DNA of 64,000 bases from contig NZ_SPQS01000004.1 of the NCBI RefSeq assembly GCF_004570865.1, positions 62,001-126,000 on the forward strand, written 5' to 3'. Each line of letters starts with the position of its first letter. The first letter of the stretch is position 1. The notes below the pieces were generated by a model, which had not been told where the DNA came from, searched no databases, and worked only from the letters and a program-made list of their open reading frames with translations. Below are positions 46,268 through 55,666 of the stretch, piece after piece. The stretch is from Bradyrhizobium frederickii (GTDB taxonomy: Bacteria; Pseudomonadota; Alphaproteobacteria; Rhizobiales; Xanthobacteraceae). The translations under genes and the position numbers were made by a program.

Positions 46268-47372
46268 TCAATTGCGTGCGAATCGTCTTACGCGGTTCAT
46301 CAGCTCCGCCAGAAACTCAGCGGGATGGTTGAACGGGATGAAATGATCGCCGCCGCGAATCCAGACAAATTCCTTATGCGGGGCACTGATCTGGTTGAAA
46401 TATTGCTCGACGGGCCCCCCCCGGTGTCACGCCATCGGCATCGCCCTCGATGAAGAACATCGGAATCGAATACTCGAAACCGATCGAGGCTATGTCGTGC
46501 CGAAACATCGGACCGTCCCTCCCGGTGAGATACTTTGTCGAGAAGGCGGCGCCTTTGCGCCAGTTGTACCAATCGAGCAGGGAGAAATCCGGCATGAAGA
46601 GAGGCGGGATCGGACCGGCCGGCTGGAGGCTATCCGCGGGAGGCAAGGCAAACGCGCTGCTCCACTTTTCAACGATTAGGCGATTCTCCGGGGTGATGGT
46701 CGGCCGTGCGGCGACCGATGCCAGTTCCGCCAGCGCCTCGGTGTTTCCAGCGGTCGCCGCCCGCGTTTGCAAGCGCCCGATCGTGAGTTCGAAAGCCTTC
46801 TCGAAGGTAGCCCTGCCAACAACCTGACCTGTGCCGACATAGGCATAGAACAGATCCGGACGTTGCTTCGCCATGTGAATTCCCAGGAATGAGCCCCAGG
46901 AATGCCCGACCAGGACGATCCTGTCCTTGTGCAAATGCGTCCGCAAATACTCAGTCAGCTCAATGCCATCCTGCGTCATTCGCTCCAATGTCATGGTTGG
47001 AGCGAGCATGTCTCCAGCGGCGCCATACGTTCGGCCGGTGCCGCGCTGGTCCCACTGGACAACGGTGAAATGCTTTTCCCAGGGCCGCCAGGCCGACGAG
47101 ATCGGCAAGGTGGTGCCTCCAGGCCCGCCGTGGACGAACAGGAGAACCGGATTGTCCCGATCCTCGCCGCGGATTTGAACCCATTGCTTGATGCCGCCGA
47201 CCTCGACGAACCCTCCTTCCTGCACTCCTATGAGGGAATCGATGGAGAGAGTTTCCGCGGCAAGGTGCTGGCGATACGCACGAAACCCAAGGCCAGCGGC
47301 GACCACCGCGATGACCACGCCGGCTGCTCCGAGCAACGTGATCCCAATCAGTCTTCCGGCCTTGTGCGGCAT
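46268..47372 (-). pseudogene. alpha/beta hydrolase, frameshifted in a C8 tract
   Basis: The start MPHKAGRLIGITLLG is a membrane anchor; HGGPG (81-85) is the oxyanion motif and S158 in GHSWG the nucleophile. As sequenced the frame ends at 46374 with 332 residues after VTPGG. With one base fewer in the run of eight C (plus strand 46415-46422) it continues as PVEQYFNQISAPHKEFVWIR and reaches GGDHF, which holds the catalytic His, ending at 46268. As written, the enzyme lacks that His. Confidence 0.8.
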
Positions 47373-47436
47373 CGGCGACCTGCATCGACCGAGGGGAGGC
47401 GATCCATGATCGCCCTGGCGTCACAGCGTCGTGAGA

Positions 47437-47796
47437 CTACCCCACTTCCTCGATCTTCACCTTGTCCGGGTAGAAGGCGAGATGGCCCGAGATCTCCGTC
47501 ATCGCGGGGAAGGGCGTCTCGTAGGTCCAGATCGCGTTCTCGAGCGTCTTGCCGTTGGCCTTGATGCTGTAATAATTGGCATCTCCCTTGTAGGGGCAAT
47601 GGGTGGTGCGCTCGGTGCGCTCCAGCAGGGCCATGTTGGTGTCCTCCCGTGGCACATATTGCACCGCCGGATATCTGGCCTCCTTCAGCGTCAGCGCCTT
47701 GGCAGTCTCGGCGATCACGATGTCGCCCGCGGTCACGCGGACGCGCCGGGGATTTTGGCTGATGGTGATGGGGTGGTCGGGCCCTGGAAGCTTCAT
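47437..47796 (-). CDS. DUF427 protein
   Basis: 119 residues of the DUF427 fold: HPITISQNPRRVRVTAGD, EARYPAVQYVPREDTNMALL, HCPYKGDANYYSI. Compact beta-tent protein; function unknown. ATG 47796 starts at MKLPGPDHP as in relatives. Stands alone between convergent and divergent neighbours. Confidence 0.88.
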   Translation of the reverse strand: MKLPGPDHPITISQNPRRVRVTAGDIVIAETAKALTLKEARYPAVQYVPREDTNMALLERTERTTHCPYKGDANYYSIKANGKTLENAIWTYETPFPAMTEISGHLAFYPDKVKIEEVG

Positions 47797-47986
47797 GATG
47801 TCACGCCTTTTCGATCGATCTGCCGCGCGCGGCACTTTGTCGTGCCTTTATCCTGATGGGATCAGGGATATAGTGCCGGAATGCGTGACCTAGAAGGCCG
47901 TTCACGCTAAGTTTGGTCCTGCCGGCGAGGGGACCCCCGGCAGCGATTCGAGCCGAGACCGACAGAAGCAAAGGAGCACCACCCGA

Positions 47987-48223
47987 ATGCCCATGGACGC
48001 CCACGATATCGAGGCGATGATCAAGGCAGCGATCCCCGATGCCGAGGTGACCATCCGTGACCTCGCCGGCGACGGCGACCATTATGCCGCGACCGTGATC
48101 TCGGAATCCTTCCGCGGCAAGTCCCGCGTCCAGCAGCACCAGATCGTGTATCAGTCCCTGCGCGGCCAGATGGGCGGCGTCCTGCACGCGCTGGCGCTGC
48201 AAACCGGCGTACCCGGCACCTGA
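47987..48223 (+). CDS. BolA/IbaG-family protein
   Basis: 78 residues: AHDIEAMIKAAIPDAEVTIR and the C-terminal FRGKSRVQQHQIVYQSLRG with the conserved His. BolA proteins pair with CGFS glutaredoxins to carry [2Fe-2S] clusters; such a glutaredoxin is 4 kb away (52108). AAAGGAG precedes the ATG. Confidence 0.92.
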   Translation: MPMDAHDIEAMIKAAIPDAEVTIRDLAGDGDHYAATVISESFRGKSRVQQHQIVYQSLRGQMGGVLHALALQTGVPGT

Positions 48224-48265
48224 TCTGGCGGGCCACCTGATCTGACCAGCGCCACGGGGGGACGG

Positions 48266-49450
48266 ATGATGGCTGCGGACAATCCGCGCGGCGCGATGTT
48301 TCGTGTGATCACGCCGAACCAGCACAGCCGCGTCACCAATGCCGAGCTGTTCTTCGATCTCGTCTTCGTCTTCGCGGTCACGCAGGTGTCGCACACGCTG
48401 CTGCACCACTTTACGCCAATCGGCGCGGTGCATGTCGCCGTGCTGTTTCTGGCGGTGTGGTGGGTGTGGGTCTTCACTGCCTGGGTCACCAACTGGCTCG
48501 ATCCCGAGTTGACGCCGGTCCGCATCCTGCTCTTCGCGATGATGCTGGGCGGCCTCGTGCTGTCGACGACGATCCCGACCGCCTTCGAAGGGCGGGGCCT
48601 GTGGTTTGCGATCGCCTACGCAGCCATGCAGGTGGGGCGCACGGCGTTCTGGCTGTTGGCAACGCCGCGGCATCGGACGGCGGTGCGCCACAACGCCATC
48701 CGCATCCTGACCTGGCTCTGTATCTCCGCGGTGTTCTGGATCCTCGGGGGCCTTGCCCATGACGAGGCCCGTCTGTGGTTTTGGATCGCCGCCCTGACGA
48801 TCGAATACATCTCGCCCGCGGTCCGCTTCTGGGTGCCGAAGCTGGGCTTCTCCTCAATCGAGGCCTGGGCCGTCGAAGGCGGCCACATGGCCGAGCGCTG
48901 CTCGCTCTTCGTCATCATCGCGCTCGGCGAAGCCGTCGTCGTCAACGGGGCGACCTTTGCCGAGCTGGAATGGAGTGCGGCCAACATCCTGGCCTTCGTC
49001 TCCGCGCTGGTCGGCGCCATCGCGATGTGGTGGGTCTATTTCCACAAGGGCGCGGAGGCCGGCGCCGCGCGCATCTCGAAGTCCGCCGAATCCGGCCGGC
49101 TGGCGCGGCTCGCCTACACCTATCTGCACATGCCGATCATTGCTGGCATCATCCTGACCGCGGTCTCGGACGAACTGGTGCTGAAGCACCCCACCGGCCA
49201 TTCCGATATGCGCACGATCGTGAGCACGATCGGCGGTCCGCTGGTGTTCCTGGTCGGCACGATCCTGTTCAAGCACGCGATCCGCGGCTTTCTGCAACTC
49301 TCGCACGGTATCGGCATCATGCTGCTGCTGGTGCTGTGGTGGTTCGCCGCCGATCTCTCGCCGCTCTGGCTGTCGGTCGCGACCAGCGTCATCATGATCG
49401 TGGTGGCCGTCTGGGAGTCGGTATCGCTGGGGTCGGCGCCGGAGGAGTAG
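48266..49450 (+). CDS. low temperature requirement A (LtrA) family membrane protein
   Basis: 394 residues, about ten to twelve transmembrane helices. VTNAELFFDLVFVFAVTQVS and RCSLFVIIALGEAVV are LtrA signatures. Biochemical role unknown; the name comes from a Listeria cold phenotype. Starts at ATG 48266 after a G-rich site. It converges with egtD (12-bp gap). Confidence 0.88.
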   Translation: MMAADNPRGAMFRVITPNQHSRVTNAELFFDLVFVFAVTQVSHTLLHHFTPIGAVHVAVLFLAVWWVWVFTAWVTNWLDPELTPVRILLFAMMLGGLVLSTTIPTAFEGRGLWFAIAYAAMQVGRTAFWLLATPRHRTAVRHNAIRILTWLCISAVFWILGGLAHDEARLWFWIAALTIEYISPAVRFWVPKLGFSSIEAWAVEGGHMAERCSLFVIIALGEAVVVNGATFAELEWSAANILAFVSALVGAIAMWWVYFHKGAEAGAARISKSAESGRLARLAYTYLHMPIIAGIILTAVSDELVLKHPTGHSDMRTIVSTIGGPLVFLVGTILFKHAIRGFLQLSHGIGIMLLLVLWWFAADLSPLWLSVATSVIMIVVAVWESVSLGSAPEE

Positions 49451-49462
49451 GCGCGGAGGAGC

Positions 49463-50434
49463 TTACTCCGCCACCTCCAGCGCATGCACCGAGAACATCT
49501 TGGCCGCATCCGTCCAGCTTTCGCGCACCCGCCAGCCGGCGCCCTGCGCCAGCGCGGCAAAACGCTCGAGGCTGTACTTGTAGCTGTTCTCGGTGTGGAT
49601 GCTCTCGCCCGGCTTGAACGAGAAGCTGGTGCCGAGCAGCCGCACGGTCTGGCTCTTCTTGCTGATCAGGTGCATCTCGATGCGATGGCGCTCGCGATTG
49701 TAGATCGCGCGATGGGTGAAGGCGGAGAGATCGAAATTGCCGCCGAGCTCGCGGTTGATGCGCACGAGAACGTTGAGGTTGAAGCGCGCGGTGACGCCGG
49801 CGGCATCGTTGTAGGCATCATAGAGCACGCGCTCGTCCTTCTCGAGGTCGGCGCCGATGATCATCTGCGCGCCCCGGCCCAGAATCTTGCGCGCGCTGTT
49901 CAGGAAGGCCTGGGCTTCCTGCGGCTCGAAATTGCCGATGGTCGAGCCCGGGAAGAATCCGACTTTCGGCATGGACGCGACCTGTCTGGGCAGCTCGAAC
50001 GGCGTGGTGAAGTCGGCCGCGACCGGATAGATGCCGAGCGAGGGGAAATCCCGTTTCAGGCCGTTCGCCTGCGCCTTCAGGAAGTCGCCGGAGATGTCGA
50101 CGGGCACGTAGGCCGCGAACTTGCAATGGTTCAGCAACAGGCGAACCTTGGTGGTCGCGCCGGCGCCGAACTCGACCAGGGCGGCATGCTCCGGAATGAT
50201 CTTTGCGATCTCGCTGCCGCGCTCCCTCAGGATCGCAAGCTCGGTGCGCGTCGGATAATATTCCGGCAGCTTCGTGATCGCCTCGAACAGCTCCGAGCCG
50301 GTCGCGTCGTAGAAATATTTCGGCGACAGCTTTTTCGGCTGCTGCGAGAGGTCCTCGATGGCCTCGCGGGCGAAGGCGGTGGTCTGCTCGTCGGGAAGAT
50401 GGGCTTCGGCCAAAGCGCTGGCGTGCACATTCAT
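49463..50434 (-). CDS. egtD: L-histidine N-alpha-methyltransferase
   Basis: 323 residues of the EgtD family: YFYDATGSELFEAITKLPEYYPTR (split: YFYDATGSELFEAI / TKLPEYYPTR), VEFGAGATTK as SAM loop, FFPGSTIGNF, and IGADLEKDERVLYDAYND near the histidine pocket. Trimethylates histidine to hercynine, the first step of ergothioneine synthesis. AGGAGAG precedes ATG 50434. Second gene of egtB-egtD. Confidence 0.95.
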   Translation of the reverse strand: MNVHASALAEAHLPDEQTTAFAREAIEDLSQQPKKLSPKYFYDATGSELFEAITKLPEYYPTRTELAILRERGSEIAKIIPEHAALVEFGAGATTKVRLLLNHCKFAAYVPVDISGDFLKAQANGLKRDFPSLGIYPVAADFTTPFELPRQVASMPKVGFFPGSTIGNFEPQEAQAFLNSARKILGRGAQMIIGADLEKDERVLYDAYNDAAGVTARFNLNVLVRINRELGGNFDLSAFTHRAIYNRERHRIEMHLISKKSQTVRLLGTSFSFKPGESIHTENSYKYSLERFAALAQGAGWRVRESWTDAAKMFSVHALEVAE

Positions 50435-50483
50435 GATACTCTCCTGAACGCGCTGTCCGGCGCGCATTTGTCGTCGGATGAAC

Positions 50484-50574
50484 CCAAAGCGCGACGAGGT
50501 CGCATCTCAGGTTTTGCTTCTTTGAGCATGATCTTTTCGGAAAACCGCTGCACACTTTTCCGGATCATGCTCTA
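50484..50574 (-). repeat. palindromic repeat family A, copy 2
   Basis: The hairpin half (GAGCATGATC ... GGATCATGCTC) is well kept; the other half is degenerate. It lies inside the egtB-egtD operon. The egtB stop TAG is two bases before CATGATCC. Confidence 0.8.
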
Positions 50575-51816
50575 CTCGTAGTCGGCGAGCCGCAGTCCCG
50601 TGAACTGCCAGCGGTGGTGCGGATAGAAGAAGTTCCGATACGTGATACGGCTGTGGCCCTCCGGAGTTGCAAGCGAGGAGCCGCGCAGCACCAATTGGTT
50701 GACCATGAACTTGCCGTTGTACTCGCCGAGCGCGCCTTCGACGGCGTGGTAGCCGGGATATGGCGAATACGAAGACCGGGTCCATTGCCAGACGATGCCG
50801 AAGGCGTCGTTGAGCTGGCCTGTGCGCGCTGCGACCTCCCATTCCATTTCGGTCGGCAGATGCTTTCCGGCCCAGCGCGCGAAGGCGTCGGCCTCGTAAT
50901 AGCTGACGTGGCAGACCGGCGCTTCGGGGTCGACCGGCTTGAGGCCGGCGAGCGTCATGACCTGCCATGCGCCATCGGCCTCGCGCCAATGGCCCGGGGC
51001 CTGCCAGTCGTCCTTGCTGGCCGCGGCAAAGCCGTCCATCAGCCACAACGTCGCGGTCCGGTAACCGCCGTCGCGCATGAAGGAGAGCCACTCGCCATTG
51101 GTGACGAGATTGCGCGCCAGCTTGACCGGGCCAACGAGGGCGCGATGCGCGGGCTTCTCATTGTCGAAATGGAAACTGTCGTCGACATGGCCGACGGTGT
51201 GGATGCCTTCGTTGAGTTGCAGCCATTCATCGCCGGTGCGCGTCGGGGAGGGAAAGCGCCAGTCCGGGTCGTAGGCCGGATAGACCGGGTTCTGCGCAAA
51301 TGCGTGCAGGATGTCGGTGAACATCAATTCCTGATGCTGCTGCTCATGGTTCAGCCCGACCTCGACCAGCGGCGCGATCTCGCGAAGCTTGTCCGCGCCG
51401 GTCTCCCGGAAGAATTTGAGGACGGCCGCATCGACATATTTGCGATAGGCGCCGACCTGATCGGCGCTGGGACGGGTGATGTCGCCGCGATGATTGCGCG
51501 CATGACGCGGGCCGGCGCTGACGTAATAGGAATTGAACAGGAACGCGAAATCGGGGTGGAAGGGGCGATAGCCCGCCACGTGCTCGCCGAGCAGGAATTG
51601 CTCCCAGAACCAGGTGGTATGCGCCCGATGCCATTTCGTCGGGCTTGCATCCGGCATGGACTGAATCTGCTGGTCCTCCGGCGAGAGCGGCGCGGCCCGG
51701 CGCTCGGTCTCATTGCGGACGGCAATGAACGCGTCCTGCAGCCTCTGGGCGAGGCCGCCCGGACCGGACAGTGACGAAAGCGGGGCGGCGGCCGTGGCGG
51801 AGGCTTGTTTCGTCAC
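50572..51816 (-). CDS. egtB: ergothioneine synthase EgtB (sulfoxide synthase)
   Basis: 414 residues. N-terminal DinB-like domain with the iron ligands (SPTKWHRAHTTWFWEQFLLG with one His, and NHEQQHQEL with two) and a C-terminal FGE-sulfatase domain (ITYRNFFYPHHRWQFTGLRL). Joins hercynine with a thiol donor using oxygen. GTG 51816 is chosen since GGAG precedes it; GTG 51867 has none. No egtA or egtC lies nearby, so cysteine or gamma-glutamylcysteine from general metabolism must be the donor. Confidence 0.92.
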   Translation of the reverse strand: MTKQASATAAAPLSSLSGPGGLAQRLQDAFIAVRNETERRAAPLSPEDQQIQSMPDASPTKWHRAHTTWFWEQFLLGEHVAGYRPFHPDFAFLFNSYYVSAGPRHARNHRGDITRPSADQVGAYRKYVDAAVLKFFRETGADKLREIAPLVEVGLNHEQQHQELMFTDILHAFAQNPVYPAYDPDWRFPSPTRTGDEWLQLNEGIHTVGHVDDSFHFDNEKPAHRALVGPVKLARNLVTNGEWLSFMRDGGYRTATLWLMDGFAAASKDDWQAPGHWREADGAWQVMTLAGLKPVDPEAPVCHVSYYEADAFARWAGKHLPTEMEWEVAARTGQLNDAFGIVWQWTRSSYSPYPGYHAVEGALGEYNGKFMVNQLVLRGSSLATPEGHSRITYRNFFYPHHRWQFTGLRLADYE

Positions 51817-52107
51817 GTTTTTCTCCAGACAGGACAAGAGAACGTTGTTGGCGTTACCCGGTTCCACAACCGACGTTCGTCCTAGATAGGGGCTCCGTTA
51901 CGGTATGAAAGTCCTCTCCGGCGATGATATTGATGTCGTCAGCCTATGGACCTGGCCCGGGTCAAACCGGTCGCAGGGGACCTCTCGCCGCCATTTTACT
52001 TTGGATGCACAACGGTTTGGGCTACATATATAGGAAGGTATCGGGTTAGATCGGCTGAGCCGGCCCGAGGGATATTGTTGAGGGCTCTGCCCCAGAAGGA
52101 CACGGAT

Positions 52108-52434
52108 ATGAGCATCGCGGAATTCATCGACAACGAAGTGAAGTCGAACGACGTGGTTCTGTTCATGAAGGGTACGCCGCAATTTCCGCAGTGCGGTTTC
52201 TCGGGCCAGGTCGTCCAGATCCTCGACCATATCGGCGTCGGCTATAAGGGCCTCAACGTGCTCGAATCCGCCGAGCTCCGCAACGGAATCAAGGAATATT
52301 CGAACTGGCCGACCATTCCGCAGCTCTATGTGAAGGGCGAGTTCGTCGGGGGCTGCGACATCGTCCGCGAGATGTTCCAGGCTGGCGAATTGCAGCAGCT
52401 TCTCTCCGAGAAGGGCGTCGTCGTCGCGGCCTGA
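52108..52434 (+). CDS. grxD: monothiol (CGFS) glutaredoxin
   Basis: 108 residues with the CGFS site at C29 ([14 protein letters not shown]), glutathione-binding [19 protein letters not shown]. Holds a [2Fe-2S] cluster with glutathione and works with BolA in cluster trafficking and iron sensing. ATG 52108 follows AGAAGGA. Three bases before the macrodomain gene. Confidence 0.95.
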   Translation: MSIAEFIDNEVKSNDVVLFMKGTPQFPQCGFSGQVVQILDHIGVGYKGLNVLESAELRNGIKEYSNWPTIPQLYVKGEFVGGCDIVREMFQAGELQQLLSEKGVVVAA

Positions 52435-52437
52435 TAA

Positions 52438-52992
52438 ATGACCCAGCTGGCTCGCCGGATCGGCGGCGCCGAGCTCGAGGTCATCGTTGCCGACATCACC
52501 ACGCTCTGCGTTGACGCCATCGTCAACGCAGCCAACACGTCGCTCCTTGGCGGGGGCGGCGTGGACGGCGCGATCCATCGGGCCGCCGGGCCCGACATGG
52601 TCGCCGAATGCCGCATGCTGCACGGCTGCAAGACCGGTGATGCCAAGATCACCAAAGGCTACCGGCTCAAGGCCGCCCATGTGATCCACACCGTCGGGCC
52701 GGTCTGGAATGGCGGCACGATTGGCGAGGACGATCTGCTCGCCTCCTGCTATCGCCGTTCGATGGAGCTGTGCGGGAAGCACAGGCTGACCTCGGTAGCA
52801 TTGCCCGCGATTTCGACCGGCATTTTCCGTTTTCCCGCCGACCGGGCGGCCGACATCGCCGTGCGCACGACGATCGAAGGCCTCACTGCTGCGCCGTCCG
52901 TGACCCGGGTCGTGTTCTGCTGCTTCGCGGAGCCAAGCGCCAAACTCCATGCCGAGGCACTTGCGCGATACGCCGGCCCTTGTGCCGACTGA
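52438..52992 (+). CDS. macrodomain protein (O-acetyl-ADP-ribose deacetylase type)
   Basis: 184 residues of the MacroD/YmdB class. [20 protein letters not shown] carries the catalytic Asn/Asp and glycine loop, and [11 protein letters not shown] the second loop. Hydrolyses O-acetyl-ADP-ribose or mono-ADP-ribosyl bonds. Starts three bases after the glutaredoxin stop, so the two are cotranscribed. Confidence 0.92.
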   Translation: MTQLARRIGGAELEVIVADITTLCVDAIVNAANTSLLGGGGVDGAIHRAAGPDMVAECRMLHGCKTGDAKITKGYRLKAAHVIHTVGPVWNGGTIGEDDLLASCYRRSMELCGKHRLTSVALPAISTGIFRFPADRAADIAVRTTIEGLTAAPSVTRVVFCCFAEPSAKLHAEALARYAGPCAD

Positions 52993-53035
52993 GGCGGCCG
53001 GTACACTCCGCCGGACCATGTTCCGAGGAGGGGAT

Positions 53036-54322
53036 ATGATTTCACAGTTTGGGCTGCGTGCGCTGGTTTGCGGCGCGCTGGTGTCGCTCGGCGCGATGTC
53101 GCTGGCGCGTGCCGAGGGCACTTACGAGATTCCGGCCGGCGCGCATTTCAATCAGGACAAGCTCGCGCGGATCACCGAGTTCTTCAAGAACGAGGTCGCG
53201 ACCGGGAAGATCGCCGGTGCAACCGTCCTGATCCAGCAGCACGGCAAGCCGGTCTATCATGAAGCCTTCGGCGTGCAGGACGTGGTCAGCAAGGCGCCGA
53301 TCACCGACAAGACCATCTTCCGCCTGTTCTCGATGACCAAGGCGATCACCGCTGTGGTCGCGATGCAATTGGTCGAGGACGGCAAGATCAAGCTGGATGA
53401 TCCCGTTTCGAAATACATCCCATCCTTCGCCAATGTGAAGGTCGGCGTCGAGAAGAAGGCCGAGGACGGCACCAAATCGCTCGAACTGGTGCCGCCCAAT
53501 CGGCCGATGACGGTGCACGATCTGATGACGCACACCTCGGGCATCACCTATGGCTTCTATGGCGATAGCCTGGTCCGCAAGGCCTATCGCGAGGCCAACA
53601 TCTATGCCGGCGATTTCGATCTCGCCGAGTTCGCCGAGCGCATCGCCAGACTGCCGCTGCACAACCAGCCGGGCGCGCTCTGGCAATACGGTCATTCCAC
53701 CGACGTCCTGGCGCGCGTGATGGAGGTCGCCGCCGGCAAGCCGCTGATCGACATCATGCGTGACAAGCTGCTCGATCCGCTCGGCATGGTCGATACCGGC
53801 TTCTTCGTCAGCGATCCCGAAAAGCAGAAGTTGCTGGCGCAGCCGGTGCCGAACGACGCCGATTTCCGCGTCGGCCGCATCAACGATCCGACCGTGGCCA
53901 AGAAGATCATGTTTGCCAGCGGCGGCATGGTGACGACCATGGCGGACTATCGGCGGTTCGCGCAGATGCTGCTCAACGGCGGCAGCCTCGACGGCAAGAC
54001 CATTCTCAAGCCGGAGACGTTCAAGCTGATGGCGACCGACCAGGTCGGCCCCGGCTCCGGCGTCGATCGCGACTTTTTCTATTTTCCCGGGGACGGTTTC
54101 GGCTTCGGTCTCGGACTTGCGGTCCGTACCGATCCCGGAAATGCCAAGCCGCCGCCCCCCGGCAACCTCGGCGAACTCAAGTGGGACGGCGCCTCCGGCT
54201 GTTACTTCGTGATCGACCCCAAGCAGGACATGTTCTTCGTCCTCCTGGAGCAGACTCCGAGCGAGCGGCAGCGCGTGCAGCGGACCTTGAAGCAGCTGGT
54301 CTATGAAGCCATGGAGAAGTGA
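53036..54322 (+). CDS. serine hydrolase (class C beta-lactamase-like), first of a tandem pair
   Basis: 428 residues with a signal peptide (ending LARAEG). Catalytic SxxK is S99-K102 (FSMTK); the second motif YGHST is present. Penicillin-binding-like esterases or peptidases with this plan are periplasmic. GAGGAGG precedes ATG 53036. Its end overlaps the next gene by 20 bases. Substrate unknown. Confidence 0.88.
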   Translation: MISQFGLRALVCGALVSLGAMSLARAEGTYEIPAGAHFNQDKLARITEFFKNEVATGKIAGATVLIQQHGKPVYHEAFGVQDVVSKAPITDKTIFRLFSMTKAITAVVAMQLVEDGKIKLDDPVSKYIPSFANVKVGVEKKAEDGTKSLELVPPNRPMTVHDLMTHTSGITYGFYGDSLVRKAYREANIYAGDFDLAEFAERIARLPLHNQPGALWQYGHSTDVLARVMEVAAGKPLIDIMRDKLLDPLGMVDTGFFVSDPEKQKLLAQPVPNDADFRVGRINDPTVAKKIMFASGGMVTTMADYRRFAQMLLNGGSLDGKTILKPETFKLMATDQVGPGSGVDRDFFYFPGDGFGFGLGLAVRTDPGNAKPPPPGNLGELKWDGASGCYFVIDPKQDMFFVLLEQTPSERQRVQRTLKQLVYEAMEK

Positions 54323-55562
54323 GGCGTTCGTTCGGATCGTCCTCGCCGCCGCCTTTGTCCTGCTGACCGGTGCGGCGAGCCAGCTCCGTGCCGAAGCGCC
54401 GGCTGCCCGCAGTTTCTCGACGGCGGGACTTGCGCGCGTCAGTGCGTTCCTTGACGATGCGGTCGCCGCCGGCAGGATCCCCGGCGCAATCCTTCTGATC
54501 CAACAGCACGGCAAGCCGGCACTCTACCGCAAATTCGGCCAGCGCAACGTCGCGCCGGCGCAGTTGATGACGGACGACACCATCTTCCGCCTCTACTCGA
54601 TGTCGAAGCCGATCACCTCGGTAACGGCGATGATGCTGGTCGACGACGGCAAGCTCGCTCTCGATGACCCCGTCGCGAGATACATTCCGGCCTTCGCCGA
54701 TGTGCAGGTCGGCGTCCCGCAAGCAGATGGCAAGCTGGCCCTCCAGCCGCTGGCGCGACCGATCACGGTGCGCGATCTGCTCCGGCATACGTCCGGCATC
54801 ACCTATGGCTTCTATGGCAGCAGTCCCGTCCGCAGGCTCTATGCGGAAGCCGGCCTGTTCGACGGCGATCCCGACAATGCGCAATTCGCCGAGCGGCTCG
54901 CGCGATTGCCGCTGGCCGAGCAACCGGGGACGCTGTGGGACTATGGCCATTCGACCGACGTGCTGGGCCGGGTGATCGAGTCGGCATCGGGTCGGTCGCT
55001 CTATCAGTTCGAGAAGGAGCGGCTGCTCGATCCCCTTGGCATGCGGGATACGGCGTTCTTCGTCGCCGACGATGCCCGGCGGCCGCTGATCGCAGAAGCT
55101 TTGCCCGGCGACTGGTTCGATCGTCCCGTCGCCGGCATCATCGAGGCGACCGCGCCGCGTCGCTGGGAATCCGGTGGTGCCGGCATGGTCGGCACCATCG
55201 GCGACTATGCACGTTTTGCACAGATGCTGCTCAATGGCGGCGAGCTCGACGGTCGCCGCTATCTCAGGCGCGAGACCGTAGCGCTGATGGCGTCGGACCA
55301 GCTCGACGGCGGGATCGCGAAGAATCCGGAATTCTATTTTCCGGGCCCCGACAGCAGTTTTGGTCTTGGCTTTGCCGTGCGCACGCGCGCGAAGCCGCCG
55401 CTGCCCGCAGGCGAATATCGCTGGGACGGCGTCGGCGGCACCTTCTTCTTCATCGATCCCGCCGACGACATGTTCGTGATCTGCATGATGCAGTCGCCTT
55501 CGCAGCGCGGCCCGATCCAGGACGAGCTGAAGCGGCTGGTCTATGAGGCGATGGGACGCTAG
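54303..55562 (+). CDS. serine hydrolase (class C beta-lactamase-like), second of a tandem pair
   Basis: 419 residues with a signal peptide (VRIVLAAAFVLLTGAA). SxxK is S99-K102 (YSMSK), at the same positions as its neighbour, and YGHST is shared (WDYGHSTDVLGRVIE). The two are clear paralogues. ATG 54303 lies inside the last codons of the first gene. The insert after DPVARYIPAFADVQV is shorter than in the first copy. Confidence 0.88.
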   Translation: MKPWRSEAFVRIVLAAAFVLLTGAASQLRAEAPAARSFSTAGLARVSAFLDDAVAAGRIPGAILLIQQHGKPALYRKFGQRNVAPAQLMTDDTIFRLYSMSKPITSVTAMMLVDDGKLALDDPVARYIPAFADVQVGVPQADGKLALQPLARPITVRDLLRHTSGITYGFYGSSPVRRLYAEAGLFDGDPDNAQFAERLARLPLAEQPGTLWDYGHSTDVLGRVIESASGRSLYQFEKERLLDPLGMRDTAFFVADDARRPLIAEALPGDWFDRPVAGIIEATAPRRWESGGAGMVGTIGDYARFAQMLLNGGELDGRRYLRRETVALMASDQLDGGIAKNPEFYFPGPDSSFGLGFAVRTRAKPPLPAGEYRWDGVGGTFFFIDPADDMFVICMMQSPSQRGPIQDELKRLVYEAMGR

Positions 55563-55563
55563 C

Positions 55564-55666
55564 TAAAGCGCGATGCGATTAGGATGAATCGTCATCGCGC
55601 TTTAGGTTGTTGTTTAAGCATGATCTTTTCGGAAAACCGCTGCGCACTTTTCCGGATCATGCTTTA
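55564..55666. repeat. palindromic repeat family A, copy 3
   Basis: Full copy with both inverted repeats (AAAGCGCGATG ... CATCGCGCTTT; GCATGATC ... GATCATGC). It fills the whole gap between the convergent hydrolase and threonine aldolase genes; the aldolase TAA lies two bases before CATGATCC. Confidence 0.9.

Noticed and set aside
46415..46422. C8 tract as a phase-variation switch
   Set aside because: Possible, but one sequence cannot tell a switch from a mutation or sequencing error, so the gene is listed only as frameshifted.
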